The notes: a model not told the origin generated them from the letters alone. DNA of 64,000 nucleotides from Psychrobacillus sp. INOP01 (GCF_018140925.1 NZ_CP073315.1:1612001-1676000), one strand, 5' to 3'. Shown: positions 38,847 through 47,680, numbered from the stretch's first letter. Translations and numbers: made by a program.

Positions 38847-38976
38847 TCTCCCATCTCCTTACAACCTAGTTAAAACGATTATAGCAAACTACTACACCAG
38901 TTTATGTAAAAATATTTTTAATATTTTGTATTCACAAGGATTAACGGTTGCCTCCGAGAGAGCGTATTTTTAAATA

Positions 38977-39011
38977 CAAAAAAGCCGCCCTTTAAAGGAC
39001 AGCTTTTTTAT
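38977..39011 (-). terminator. Intrinsic terminator of tcyP
   Basis: The minus strand has AAGCTGTCCTTT/AAAGGGCGGCTT followed by TTTTGTATTT, directly after the tcyP stop. Confidence 0.85.
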
Positions 39012-39016
39012 TGATT

Positions 39017-40411
39017 TTATGCTTCGTCTGTTGCGATTTTGTTTAAAGGTGTATTGTATAGATCTTTATCTAGTTCACCAGTGATTTTCGCAGTTGCGAC
39101 ACCAGCTGTCATAGATCCACTTACATTTACTGCGGTACGTCCCATATCGATTAATGGTTCTACAGATACTAGAAGCCCTGCTAACGCAACTGGTAAATTT
39201 AATGCGGATAGAACTAGGATTGCAGCAAATGTTGCACCGCCTCCAACTCCTGCTACACCAAACGAGCTAATTGCTACTACTGCGACTACAGTTAAGATGA
39301 ACATTGGATCTAATGGATTGATACCTACTGATGGAGCTATCATAAATGCAAGCATCGCTGGGTAAATTCCTGCACATCCATTTTGTCCTATTGATAAACC
39401 GAACGAACCAGAGAAGTTTGCTACCCCTTCTGATACCCCCATTTTAGTTGTTTGTGTATTGATATTAATCGGTAGCGTACCAGCACTTGAACGTGAGGTG
39501 AACGCAAAGATTAATGGCTCTGCTGCTTTTTTCACATACGTTATTGGGTTTAATCCAGAAAGTGAAATGATCAATAAATGAATTGCGAACACTACCGCCA
39601 ACGCAACATATGAAGCAAGAACAAACTTACCTAAATTGTATATGGCACCAAAATCAGATGTTGCAACGGTTCTTGCAATAATTGCTAAAATTCCGTATGG
39701 AGTTAAGCGAAGTACAAGTGTTACTACTCGCATAATTAATTTGTAAATTGCATCAATGCCTGTTTTAATAATTGCTGCCGTTTCTTTCTCTTTACGAGCT
39801 ATTCCTAAATAAGCAAACCCTAAAAATGCCGCAAAGATAACTACACCGATAGTTGAAGTTGGACGTGCTCCCGTGAAATCTAAAAATGGATTTGCGGGTA
39901 ATAAGTCAAGCATTTGCTCTGGAAGTCCTTTATCTGCAACTTCTGCGGAGCGACCTTCATAATATTCTGCGCGTTCAGTTTCTGCATCCCCTTGAATGAT
40001 TTGGTCTGCATTCAAATCGAATAGTGCCGCGGAACTAATACCTATAACTGCAGCAATAGCAGTTGTCCCGATTAAGAAACTTAAAATGATTGCTGCCATT
40101 TTACCGAAGTTTTTACCAATCGTGATTTTTGTAAATGCCCCTAAAATAGAGATGAATACTAGAGGCATAACGATCATTTGTAGTAATTTCACATAACCAG
40201 TACCAATTAAGTTATACCAAGGTACGGTTTCTGCTAATACTTCCGAATCTACCCCGTAGGCAAGATTCAATACTAACCCTAGTACAATACCTAATCCTAG
40301 AGCTGTAAATACACGTTTCGAAAATGAAACATGTTTTTTCTGCATTATGATTAATACCCCAACTAATAGCAGTAAAGCTACTATGTTAAGAATAACAAAT
40401 AATAAATTCAT
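39017..40411 (-). CDS. tcyP: L-cystine:cation symporter TcyP
   Basis: This ~464-residue protein of the dicarboxylate/amino acid:cation symporter family opens MNLLFVILNIVALLLLVGVL and contains KLLQMIVMPLVFISILGAF and the serine-rich re-entrant loop FTSRSSAGTLP, as TcyP does. It imports cystine, a sulphur source. The ATG at 40411 has GGAGG seven bases upstream; the longer frame has no ribosome site. A sigma-A promoter with an inverted repeat around its -35 box lies just upstream. Confidence 0.92.
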   Translation of the reverse strand: MNLLFVILNIVALLLLVGVLIIMQKKHVSFSKRVFTALGLGIVLGLVLNLAYGVDSEVLAETVPWYNLIGTGYVKLLQMIVMPLVFISILGAFTKITIGKNFGKMAAIILSFLIGTTAIAAVIGISSAALFDLNADQIIQGDAETERAEYYEGRSAEVADKGLPEQMLDLLPANPFLDFTGARPTSTIGVVIFAAFLGFAYLGIARKEKETAAIIKTGIDAIYKLIMRVVTLVLRLTPYGILAIIARTVATSDFGAIYNLGKFVLASYVALAVVFAIHLLIISLSGLNPITYVKKAAEPLIFAFTSRSSAGTLPININTQTTKMGVSEGVANFSGSFGLSIGQNGCAGIYPAMLAFMIAPSVGINPLDPMFILTVVAVVAISSFGVAGVGGGATFAAILVLSALNLPVALAGLLVSVEPLIDMGRTAVNVSGSMTAGVATAKITGELDKDLYNTPLNKIATDEA

Positions 40412-40441
40412 ATAAATACCTCCATGTCTTGTGCTCATCAT

Positions 40442-40478
40442 ATAATAATACTTTTATCCCTATTGGTCAAGTAGGGAT
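40442..40478 (-). promoter_or_regulatory. tcyP promoter with overlapping dyad
   Basis: The minus strand has TTGACC (40465-40470), 17 nt, and TATTAT (40442-40447). A 7-bp dyad ATCCCTA-N9-TAGGGAT (40456-40478) encloses the -35 box. A repressor site such as CymR, the B. subtilis regulator of tcyP, would fit, but I cannot confirm the match to its motif. Confidence 0.6.
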
Positions 40479-40584
40479 TACTTTCTAATTAATATATGTC
40501 TTCCCTACTTTCTTTGAGACAAATCAGCTATACTAGAAATAAATAAATAAATGAATCATTAGACAGGCACCGGGGGGTGAAAAT

Positions 40585-42039
40585 TTGGTAGCAAGTTTTT
40601 ATGGCATTATCGTTTCCGGCATTCTTATTTTAAATATTTCTTTGGCGATTGCTCTAATATTTTTAGAGCGTCGAGATGCTTCCGCTACTTGGGCATGGAT
40701 TCTAGTCCTATTTTTTATACCTATTTTAGGATTTGGTATTTATTTATTGTTTGGTAGAAAGCTACGAAAAAAAACATTATTCCGTTGGGAAGGAAAAAGT
40801 AAGATTGGTATCGATAAACTCATTGAATTTCAAATGGAAGCTATTGAAGATGACTCGTTCGATTTTCGTTTAGATGATGCAATGCACTACAAAGAGTTAA
40901 TCGTCATGCATTTACATAATAACCAAGCTGTCTTAACCCAAGACAATAAAGTGGAAATTTTCACTGATGGACGAGAAAAATTTGATGCACTACTACACGA
41001 TATTGGACAAGCAAAGAATCATATCCACATTCAATACTATATCTTCCGATTAGATTCCCTAGGGCAGCAAATTTATCAGGCTTTGTTAGCAAAGGCAAAA
41101 CAAGGGGTAAAAGTAAGAATTTTATACGATGATACTGGATCACGCTCCTTAAGAAAGAGACATTTTCATGAACTAATTGCGTTAGGTGGACGTGTAGAAG
41201 CATTTTTCCCTGCTATCTTTCCACTAATCAATCCACGCATGAATTATAGGAACCACCGGAAAATAGTCGTAATAGATGGACGGATCGGATATATCGGAGG
41301 ATTTAATGTTGGCGATGAATATCTTGGTCTAAAAAAGAAATTTGGTTATTGGCGTGATACGCATTTACGTATTGAAGGTAGTTCTGTGCATCCTCTTCAA
41401 ACTCGATTCATTCTAGATTGGAACCAAGCCTCAGCAGAGCATGATATCGAGTATTCTGATATATATTTCCCAGCTATTCCGATGAAGGGTTCCGTTGGTT
41501 TACAAATTGTTTCTAGTGGACCCGATTCCGAATGGGAGCAAATAAAAAATGGATACCTTAAGTTAATTATGATGGCCAAAAAGTATATTTATATTCAATC
41601 TCCATACTTCATCCCAGATGCTAGCTTCATGGATACGTTACGTATCGCATGTCTTTCCGGCATTGATGTAAGAATCATGATCCCAAATAAACCTGATCAT
41701 ATTTTTGTTTACTGGGCAACGTACTCATATGTAGGCGATTTAATAAAAGCAGGAGCTAAAGTGTATATTTACCAAAATGGATTTTTGCATACAAAAATGA
41801 TTGTAATTGATGATGAAGCTTCTACAGTGGGCACGGCAAATATTGATGTGCGAAGTTTTAAATTGAATTTTGAAGTAAATGCATTTATATATGATCGTGA
41901 AACTTCTCATCAGTTAGCAGAGACATTTGAAGAGGATATGAAGTTATCTACAGAGATGACAGCAGAGATATATGAAGAAAGAACAAGAATGATTAAATTT
42001 AAAGAGTCATTAGCTCGTTTGATTTCACCAATACTTTAA
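40585..42039 (+). CDS. cls: Cardiolipin synthase
   Basis: This 484-residue phospholipase-D family enzyme condenses two phosphatidylglycerols to cardiolipin. Two N-terminal membrane helices (about 5-60, including WAWILVLFFIPILGFGIYLL) are followed by two HKD motifs, HRKIVVIDG near 226 and HTKMIVIDD near 404. The length is typical of ClsA. The start is TTG with GGGGGG eight bases upstream. It is monocistronic and followed by a partial composite repeat. Confidence 0.95.
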   Translation: MVASFYGIIVSGILILNISLAIALIFLERRDASATWAWILVLFFIPILGFGIYLLFGRKLRKKTLFRWEGKSKIGIDKLIEFQMEAIEDDSFDFRLDDAMHYKELIVMHLHNNQAVLTQDNKVEIFTDGREKFDALLHDIGQAKNHIHIQYYIFRLDSLGQQIYQALLAKAKQGVKVRILYDDTGSRSLRKRHFHELIALGGRVEAFFPAIFPLINPRMNYRNHRKIVVIDGRIGYIGGFNVGDEYLGLKKKFGYWRDTHLRIEGSSVHPLQTRFILDWNQASAEHDIEYSDIYFPAIPMKGSVGLQIVSSGPDSEWEQIKNGYLKLIMMAKKYIYIQSPYFIPDASFMDTLRIACLSGIDVRIMIPNKPDHIFVYWATYSYVGDLIKAGAKVYIYQNGFLHTKMIVIDDEASTVGTANIDVRSFKLNFEVNAFIYDRETSHQLAETFEEDMKLSTEMTAEIYEERTRMIKFKESLARLISPIL

Positions 42040-42055
42040 TAAAACTATGACTTAT

Positions 42056-42080
42056 AAGAAAAGCGGATGCGCCCTTTTAA
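42056..42080 (+). repeat. Fragment of the AAAAGCG...GCGCC REP-like element
   Basis: GAAAAGCGGATGCGCCCTTT resembles the start of the elements at 19,172 (minus) and 43,622, but the rest of the element is missing. Confidence 0.4.
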
Positions 42081-42092
42081 GTTAAAAACCTA

Positions 42093-42235
42093 ATTTGTAT
42101 CGTTTTCGGAGAACTTTGTACAGGCTTGCTGCTATATTATTACCGACTGATTTTTTTAAGAGGCTGGTCGTGACTGACGTCACAACCTGTCTCTCTTTTT
42201 TCGGTAATCTTATGGCGTTTGTCTCGTTAGGATAT
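42093..42235 (+). repeat. Composite intergenic repeat, copy 3 (left part only)
   Basis: It begins TTGTATCGTTTTCGGAGAA, contains the hairpin at 42159-42194 with loop TGAC, and runs to TCGGTAATCTTATGGCGTTT. ATTACCGA before the hairpin pairs with TCGGTAAT after it. The middle block and right module are absent. Confidence 0.75.
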
Positions 42236-42283
42236 GCTAAATCTTCTGATTCAAGACACAAAATTTTATACTTACTTCTCTCA

Positions 42284-42323
42284 TAAAAAAAGTGGTTTCC
42301 ATTTCTGGAAACCACTTTTTTAT
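42284..42323. terminator. Bidirectional terminator between cls and peptidase
   Basis: The arms AAAAAAGTGGTTTCCA and TGGAAACCACTTTTTT form a nearly perfect stem with T tracts on both strands. Confidence 0.9.
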
Positions 42324-42339
42324 ATCCTAATCCCGTCTG

Positions 42340-43185
42340 TTAGAGATTCAGGAATTCTTCTAATGTTACGTTAGCTTCGTATACTTTAAGAGCTAGTTCT
42401 TCACCAATGTAACGGAAGTGCCACGGCTCATACATATAGCCTGTAATTTTTTCTGACCCTTTAGGATAGCGCATGATAAATCCGTACTTATGGGCATTAG
42501 CAGCCACCCATTTTCCAGCCTCTGTTTCACCAAAGCTTTCCCGTGCAAAATGTTGCTCAAAAAGCTGTTCTCCGATATCAAAGGCTAATCCTGTTTGATG
42601 TTCAGAGTATCCAGGACGCGCACTATAACGATCCGCTGCATCTTGACCATCATTCGTTACGTAGCGGTCATACAACTGAGTTTGATAGTCAAATGATCGG
42701 TACGTACTGAACGCTATAAGTTCATATCCAGACAAAGTAGCCTCTGCTGCCATTTCTTGAAATGCTGCTCTTGCTTCTTTGCTTTCACCAGGTGCATAAG
42801 TTGAGGGAAGAGGATATTTTTTACTAGCAATTATTACCCCTTCTACTACTGTCGGTTCCTGAGGTAATGTTTCATTTCCAATATAGCCCTTTGCCCCAGA
42901 CATATCTACTTCTTCCACAACAGGCTCCTCCTTAACAGGGATTTCCTGTACCGGCTCTTCTACGATAGGTTCCTCTACATTAGATTCTCCTGCTTTGTCT
43001 ACTTCAACCGTTTGTTTAACCTCTGTCAGATTACGAAGTTCCTCTATACTCTTATCTATATTCCAATCATTCATCCCTATCCACACTACCATTACTCCAA
43101 TTAGTAGTCCTGCAGTAGTTCCAGAAACAATATATGGCCATTTTTTCTTCTTTTTTCCTTGTAACAAATTATATCTTGATTGCAT
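42340..43185 (-). CDS. M15-family D-Ala-D-Ala carboxypeptidase, VanY-like
   Basis: This 281-residue protein has a cytoplasmic lysine cluster, one membrane anchor (about 18-37), a Glu/Val/Pro-rich spacer (about 60-95) and a C-terminal M15B peptidase domain. The zinc ligands are visible: His196 and Asp203 in SEHQTGLAFDIG and His256 in EPWHFRYIG. It should trim D-alanine or related bonds in wall peptides outside the membrane. It resembles VanY/LdcB-type enzymes; the exact bond cut is not determined. Confidence 0.9.
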   Translation of the reverse strand: MQSRYNLLQGKKKKKWPYIVSGTTAGLLIGVMVVWIGMNDWNIDKSIEELRNLTEVKQTVEVDKAGESNVEEPIVEEPVQEIPVKEEPVVEEVDMSGAKGYIGNETLPQEPTVVEGVIIASKKYPLPSTYAPGESKEARAAFQEMAAEATLSGYELIAFSTYRSFDYQTQLYDRYVTNDGQDAADRYSARPGYSEHQTGLAFDIGEQLFEQHFARESFGETEAGKWVAANAHKYGFIMRYPKGSEKITGYMYEPWHFRYIGEELALKVYEANVTLEEFLNL

Positions 43186-43322
43186 TTTTTTGGACTTCCT
43201 TCTTTCTTATTACGTTATTTCTAGTTTACCATTTTTCCGATAACTATTCTCCTATTCAAATTGAACTTTAACAAAATAATTATAACCATCGTTACCGATA
43301 AAAGAATCCTCCTAAATAAGTA

Positions 43323-43354
43323 AAAGCGTATTTACCTGTTATAGGTAAATACGC
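43323..43354 (-). terminator. Intrinsic terminator of the 80-residue gene
   Basis: The stem AGCGTATTTACCT/AGGTAAATACGCT is followed by TTTAC on the minus strand. Confidence 0.8.
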
Positions 43355-43359
43355 TCTAA

Positions 43360-43605
43360 TTAAAAAAATAATAAAAATAAAACGACAAAAAATAGGACTG
43401 CAAACAAAATGGACATACCCTTCATCCATTTTGCCTCTTTGACGAACCCTTTTTCTTTAAAGCTCATCGCTCGAAAGCCGTTACTAAGTGCAAAGATTGC
43501 CGTCATAAATAAAACAGCCATATTAATATTTCCTTTAATGATAAATACCAATGCAGAAATACTCACTGCAGCGATTAATAATCCAAAAATCCAATTTCTT
43601 TTCAT
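43360..43605 (-). CDS. Small membrane protein, 81 residues
   Basis: This protein has three hydrophobic stretches (WIFGLLIAAVSISALVFI, MAVLFMTAIFALSNGF, ILFAVLFFVVLFLLFF). The ATG at 43605 has AGGAGG eight bases upstream. The layout recalls small Bacillales membrane proteins such as DUF3953, but I am not sure of the family. It is monocistronic, with its own terminator. Confidence 0.75.
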   Translation of the reverse strand: MKRNWIFGLLIAAVSISALVFIIKGNINMAVLFMTAIFALSNGFRAMSFKEKGFVKEAKWMKGMSILFAVLFFVVLFLLFF

Positions 43606-43621
43606 CAATTACACCTCCTAA

Positions 43622-43670
43622 GAAAAGCGTAAGCACCTGTATTTTGAAAGGTACTGGAGTCTGGACACTC
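43622..43670 (+). repeat. Short REP-like element of the AAAAGCGTAAGCACC family
   Basis: It begins AAAAGCGTAAGCACCTG and ends AAGGTACTGGAGTCTGGACA; GCACCT and AGGTaC arms can pair. It shares both ends with the longer element at 19,067-19,172. Confidence 0.6.
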
Positions 43671-43673
43671 AAG

Positions 43674-43702
43674 AAAAAAACGAAGCAGCAAGCGCTTCGT
43701 TT
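43674..43702 (-). terminator. Intrinsic terminator of the yidC-like gene
   Basis: The minus strand has ACGAAGCGCTTGCTGCTTCGT followed by seven or more T residues. Confidence 0.85.
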
Positions 43703-43707
43703 TCATG

Positions 43708-44475
43708 TTATACAGATTCTTCTGCTTTTTCCGGATGATTTGAGTAGAATTTACGGCCCAAATATGTTTGGAATATTAGTAATAGTCCTCCGACTGCCCA
43801 ATATACTGGCAATGCTGCCATAGAACTGAAGGAAATAAACATAATCATAATAGGCGAAATATAAATCATCATCTTCATTTGTTTCTGTTGCTGCTCAGGG
43901 ACTGTCCATAATGAGACTTTTGCTTGTATGAAATAAACTGCTCCAGCAATAAGTGTCATCGCAATATCAGGAGAACCTAAGTTAAACCATAAAAATGGAT
44001 GCGCTTTAATTTCGGCAGAATAAAGAATCGCAAAATACAATCCCATAACTATAGGCATCTGAATAATCATCGGCAGACAACCCATGTTTAGTGGGTTTAC
44101 CCCATGCTTACGATATAATCCCATCATTTCTTGTTGTAGAGCCATTTGCTGTTCTTTATCTTTTGTCTCTTTTAGTCTCTTTTGGATATCGTCCATTTCT
44201 GGTTTCAGCTTGTCCATTTTTTGTTTCATGCCTTGTTGATTTTTATAATTTTTAAGCATTAAAGGCATAAGAGCAAGTCGAATCAGCACGGTAATAGCGA
44301 TAATAGCTAATCCGTAACTACCATTGAACATTTCTCCAAAGAAATGTATAAGAAATTCAAAAGGTCGAACAAAAATATTATAAAAAGTACCTTCTTTGTT
44401 TTCTACTCCAGAACATCCACTAAGCACTAATGCCGCAAATACAAGGATAGAAAATAAACTAATCTTCTTTTTCAA
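43708..44475 (-). CDS. yidC: YidC/Oxa1-family membrane protein insertase
   Basis: This 255-residue Gram-positive YidC has a lipoprotein signal with lipobox LSGC, five further hydrophobic segments, the conserved positive residue in the first core helix (ITVLIRLALMPLMLKNY) and the charged cytoplasmic hairpin before GCLPMIIQMPIV. It inserts proteins into the membrane with or without Sec. Bacillales often carry two paralogues; this one is not next to rpmH-rnpA here, so it is probably the second copy (YqjG-like). The start is TTG with AAGGTG upstream. Confidence 0.92.
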   Translation of the reverse strand: MKKKISLFSILVFAALVLSGCSGVENKEGTFYNIFVRPFEFLIHFFGEMFNGSYGLAIIAITVLIRLALMPLMLKNYKNQQGMKQKMDKLKPEMDDIQKRLKETKDKEQQMALQQEMMGLYRKHGVNPLNMGCLPMIIQMPIVMGLYFAILYSAEIKAHPFLWFNLGSPDIAMTLIAGAVYFIQAKVSLWTVPEQQQKQMKMMIYISPIMIMFISFSSMAALPVYWAVGGLLLIFQTYLGRKFYSNHPEKAEESV

Positions 44476-44553
44476 ATCTATTCACCTTCACTCATCAAAC
44501 TATAAGAAGTATACCTTACTATGAAGCTATTTATCAAATTTAACCCTAAATTT

Positions 44554-45345
44554 TTAAACAGACTGTTGTTCATTAGGAAAATTATATTTAAAACTTGGAT
44601 ATTCTTGGTTATCCCGATATTGCTTCGGAGTTAGTCCCGTATACTTTTTGAATATGCGGGTGAAATAGCTTTGATTACAAAAATGGAAACTATTCGAAAT
44701 ATCGGATATAGCTTTATTCGTATTTCTTAAAAAATATTGACATTCTTCCACTTTACGAATGTTTAGATATTCCACGAGAGTCACACCCGTATGTTCTCTA
44801 AAGATACGAGAAAGATGACTAGTGCTTATGTTAAAGTGTTTAGCAATATCCTCTACCGTTAGATTTAACTCTATTTCATCATTAATATAGAGGATTACTT
44901 TGTTAACAGTTTGATGTCCAAATGATGGTTTTTTCCTTTCGGTTATTACCATCACAAAAAACTCTACCAGCTCATCTGCGCATAGTAAAAATTGTGCATC
45001 ACTCATTTTCGTCTCGATCGTTTCTACACATGCAATATTAAAAGCCATCACTTTATCAGCTGGTACTTGACTTTCATTTAACTTTCTTGCCATAACAGCT
45101 GATAATTGTATGTAGTAATACTTTACGTTTAGAATCATATTCTTACGTGTTCTAGCTATTAATATATCAATCATGCTTCTTAAAATTTGTTTTGCTTCAG
45201 TTATTTCAAAGGAAAACATTTTTTGAAATAGCTGTTCTTCTAGTTCTAGGAAAGAATCAAAACCCTCTAATTTTATTATCGCACCTATTTCTCTATTATA
45301 TACTTTGGAGAAATTCTCTAAAAATTGCTTCTCTACAGTCTTCAT
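44554..45345 (-). CDS. AraC-family transcriptional regulator
   Basis: This 263-residue protein has an N-terminal helical domain of no recognised type (about 1-160) and a C-terminal AraC DNA-binding domain with two helix-turn-helix units (LTVEDIAKHFNISTSHLSRI, then AISDISNSFHFCNQSYFTRI and the signature KKYTGLTPKQYR). It stands alone, with a ~575-bp non-coding region upstream. The ligand and targets are not evident. Confidence 0.9.
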   Translation of the reverse strand: MKTVEKQFLENFSKVYNREIGAIIKLEGFDSFLELEEQLFQKMFSFEITEAKQILRSMIDILIARTRKNMILNVKYYYIQLSAVMARKLNESQVPADKVMAFNIACVETIETKMSDAQFLLCADELVEFFVMVITERKKPSFGHQTVNKVILYINDEIELNLTVEDIAKHFNISTSHLSRIFREHTGVTLVEYLNIRKVEECQYFLRNTNKAISDISNSFHFCNQSYFTRIFKKYTGLTPKQYRDNQEYPSFKYNFPNEQQSV

Positions 45346-45631
45346 ATGTCCCTCTTTTTCTCTTTTGTTAGGCCTTATTGATTATATAACCCTATTAGGT
45401 ATGTTGTATTATTCTATATCATTATCCTGGAAATTAAGAGTTTTTTCAACTGTTAAGTTTCAATTTTTTTGGGTAAATAGCATTTTTATATGTTTGGGTA
45501 ATACTTTTCTTTGCAAATGTGTACAATCTCCCTTTTTCCCCATCTACAGTAGAATATAGAGGTTTTCTAATTCGATTAATTTATGGTTCGATTCAATCAC
45601 TTCAACTCCATTATCGTTTCTATGGCTCCAA
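45346..45631. other. Non-coding region upstream of the AraC gene
   Basis: This AT-rich stretch holds the AraC ribosome site (AAGAGGG) and presumably its promoter, but I see no convincing promoter pair, operator or hairpin. The remnant of a lipid-kinase gene follows from 45,632. Confidence 0.45.
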
Positions 45632-45880
45632 TTAAAATTTTGCACCCATTCTAGCTATAGAAGCTAATCCTGCTTGTTTTATAATATAAATATGTAATTT
45701 CCCATCATTTATCTCGACGGAATTTACCATTTTTTCAAATCCTCCTACTATATTCGCTAAGGCAACAGTAAAGGAAACAGTGCACCCTTCCAAATACCTA
45801 AATCATACATCTCCATTTCTTCAGTAGATATTCGATATAGTTGTTCTGCAAGACTATACCGTTTTACTACAAATAAATGC
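45632..45880 (-). pseudogene. Remnant of a YegS/DgkB-type lipid kinase gene
   Basis: On the minus strand, 45632-45775 encodes FTVALANIVGGFEK, then INDGKLHIYIIK, which resembles the C-terminal part of diacylglycerol-kinase-family proteins (the GGFEK...DGKLHV region). A further ~100 bases upstream read on in a different frame (MEMYDLGIWKG), implying a frameshift. The catalytic N-terminal domain is absent. I judge it a decayed gene; no homology search was possible. Confidence 0.5.
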
Positions 45881-45921
45881 TAAACTATAAGTAATGTTCA
45901 TTATAGAAATGAGGAGCAACA

Positions 45922-47049
45922 ATGCGCTTTTTCGTATATATTATTATTTTTTTCTCGTTTTTCGACTTATTTTCCCAGCTACCAATAATGAGTCCCTTTG
46001 CAGAATCACTTGGTGCTACCCCCTTTATAACCGGTTTAGTTGTAGGAATGTACTCTCTTTCGAATACAATTGGTAATATTGTTTCTGGATTTTTAACCGA
46101 TAGAAAAGGACCATTTTATATATTAATCATCGGTTTGTTTGCAACGAGCTTTTCATTATTCCTTTACCAATTTGCCGGAGATCCTATTGGGTTATTAGTT
46201 ATACGATTTTTACATGGTTTAGTTGCCGGACTAATAGTACCAGCAGCGTTTACCTATTCAGCCAATAAAACTTCAAAGGATAAACGTGGTAAGGGAGTTG
46301 CCCTTTCTGGTGCATTTGTTGGACTAGCTGCAATCATAGGACCAGCTACAAGTGGAATTCTCGCTAGTAAAAAAAGTGAGGTATTTGTTTTAGGGATGAC
46401 AGGTTCCATTATGCTTGTATTAAGTATATTGTCATTAGTTTTTTTAAGAAAAATAGCTATTGAAAGAAGGGATAAGGAGGCTTCCTCTCCTCATTCAGTT
46501 CGTTCTATTTTTCAACAGAATGGAATAGTTAAATCATTTGCAGGTGCTTTTTTCTTAATGTTTTCGCAAGGGGTTTTAGCATATATGCTGCCTTTAAAGG
46601 TATTACATCTTGGATTTGACACTAAAACAAGTGGGTTACTTTTAAGTACGTTTGGTTTTGTGGCAATTTTAGTATTTATTCTACCAATCAATCGAATATT
46701 TGATCGAGTGAAGCCTGTCTACACGCTTGCTTTTGGGATGTGCATCATGGGAATCAGTATGCTATTACTTGGACATAATGAATCCCTGAACTTTCTTTAC
46801 ATCTGCATGGGGTTATATGGAATTGGGTTTGCGTTTCTATTTCCTTCTATTAACTCACTTTTAATCGATTCCAGCGAACAGTCATACCGTGGTAAGGCAT
46901 ACGGTTATTTCTACGCATTCTTCTCTATTGGTGTCGTTGTGGGATCAAGTATTACTGGTTTTCTTGAACTAGATGCCACGGGCGGATTTACGATGACAGG
47001 AGTTATATTGATCATCGTGTCTATCTTGGCACTTGCCTGGAGGAAATAA
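45922..47049 (+). CDS. MFS transporter
   Basis: This 375-residue protein has about twelve membrane helices and MFS motifs (SGFLTDRKGPFYILIIG after helix 2 and the glycine-rich GAFVGLAAIIGPATSG in helix 5). It is a little shorter than typical drug exporters. The ATG has GAGGAG upstream. It is monocistronic, with a terminator, and is not close to a matching regulator; the AraC gene is divergent but ~575 bp away. Confidence 0.87.
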   Translation: MRFFVYIIIFFSFFDLFSQLPIMSPFAESLGATPFITGLVVGMYSLSNTIGNIVSGFLTDRKGPFYILIIGLFATSFSLFLYQFAGDPIGLLVIRFLHGLVAGLIVPAAFTYSANKTSKDKRGKGVALSGAFVGLAAIIGPATSGILASKKSEVFVLGMTGSIMLVLSILSLVFLRKIAIERRDKEASSPHSVRSIFQQNGIVKSFAGAFFLMFSQGVLAYMLPLKVLHLGFDTKTSGLLLSTFGFVAILVFILPINRIFDRVKPVYTLAFGMCIMGISMLLLGHNESLNFLYICMGLYGIGFAFLFPSINSLLIDSSEQSYRGKAYGYFYAFFSIGVVVGSSITGFLELDATGGFTMTGVILIIVSILALAWRK

Positions 47050-47054
47050 TAAGA

Positions 47055-47085
47055 AAAACCGGGCAAAAGACGCCTGGTCCTTTAA
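47055..47085 (+). terminator. Intrinsic terminator of the MFS gene
   Basis: The stem ACCGGGC/GCCTGGT (one G-U pair) is followed by CCTTTAAG. It is nearly the same hairpin as the one at 16,326. Confidence 0.65.
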
Positions 47086-47099
47086 GAACAGAAACATAG

Positions 47100-47240
47100 A
47101 TATGCCGTTAATTTCCGCTCCGGGCGGACGCTTTCGGTGCAGAAAACATTTGCTGTTCCCACTGGAGTCGCCGCCCTGCACTCCAATCAACCCAAGAAAC
47201 CAGTGTTCACCGGACATTTTCATATAATGTCTTTAAAAAA
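47100..47240 (-). repeat. Interspersed repeat, reversed right module plus tail
   Basis: Read on the minus strand, 47105-47195 matches the right module (GCGTCCGCCCGGAGCGGAAA and GTTGATTGGAGTGC ends). A tail with CAGTGTTCACCGGACATTTT and CTTTAAAAAAC follows, as at 27,318 and 58,640. Confidence 0.7.
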
Positions 47241-47276
47241 CAGGAATGTGGCAATTTGCCCATTCCTGTTTTTATT
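47235..47276. terminator. Bidirectional terminator
   Basis: AAAACAGGAATG pairs with CATTCCTGTTTT, with a further inner stem (GGCA/TGCC) and T tracts on both strands. It lies at the end of the minus-strand gene at 47,282. Confidence 0.85.
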
Positions 47277-47281
47277 ATGCA

Positions 47282-47620
47282 TTATAATGTTATTTGCTCA
47301 TTAAGATTAGGTTTCTTTTCTGCATCTGCAGTATCCTTAGAAGACTTCTTAGACTTGTCCTGTACCTCTTCATTATAGTACTGAACACTTGTCATAGCCC
47401 CTTCATCCACCATTTTATTATCTGGTATATCATGAGGATCTGGATGCCCCGCTGAAGTTAAATCAGATTTTTGATGCTTCTGTGAGTCTATGTAAGCATT
47501 CACTTTAGATTTTGTATTATTAAATGCTACTATTGCTTTATCACGATTCTCTTTTTTACTAAAATATGCATAAGCTCCTGCTGCTAATCCTGCCAATAAA
47601 AGTGATTTGTTTTTTGCCAT
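47282..47620 (-). CDS. Small stress-type protein, YtxH-like, 112 residues
   Basis: This protein begins MAKNKSLLLAGLAAGAYAYF, a glycine/alanine-rich hydrophobic segment, followed by a Lys/Asp-rich hydrophilic region without Cys. Such a layout is seen in YtxH-like Bacillales proteins. Two adjacent ATG codons follow GGAGG; I prefer the second (eight-base spacing). A possible sigma-B promoter lies ~40 bp upstream (perfect -10, weak -35), which would fit a general-stress role. The function is unknown. Confidence 0.75.
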   Translation of the reverse strand: MAKNKSLLLAGLAAGAYAYFSKKENRDKAIVAFNNTKSKVNAYIDSQKHQKSDLTSAGHPDPHDIPDNKMVDEGAMTSVQYYNEEVQDKSKKSSKDTADAEKKPNLNEQITL

Positions 47621-47654
47621 CATAATTACCTCCAATTTTATATATATAGTTTAT

Positions 47655-47680
47655 ATACCCTACTTTAAATAAGTTCACAC
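47655..47680 (-). promoter_or_regulatory. Possible sigma-B promoter of the YtxH-like gene
   Basis: The minus strand has GGGTAT (47655-47660) preceded at 14 nt by GTGTGA (47675-47680), which matches GTTTAA at four of six positions. The -10 is perfect and the -35 is weak. Confidence 0.4.

Noticed and set aside
45305-45559. 84-codon plus-strand frame before the MFS gene
   Set aside because: It is antisense to the AraC start region, has no good ribosome site and a composition typical of non-coding AT-rich DNA.
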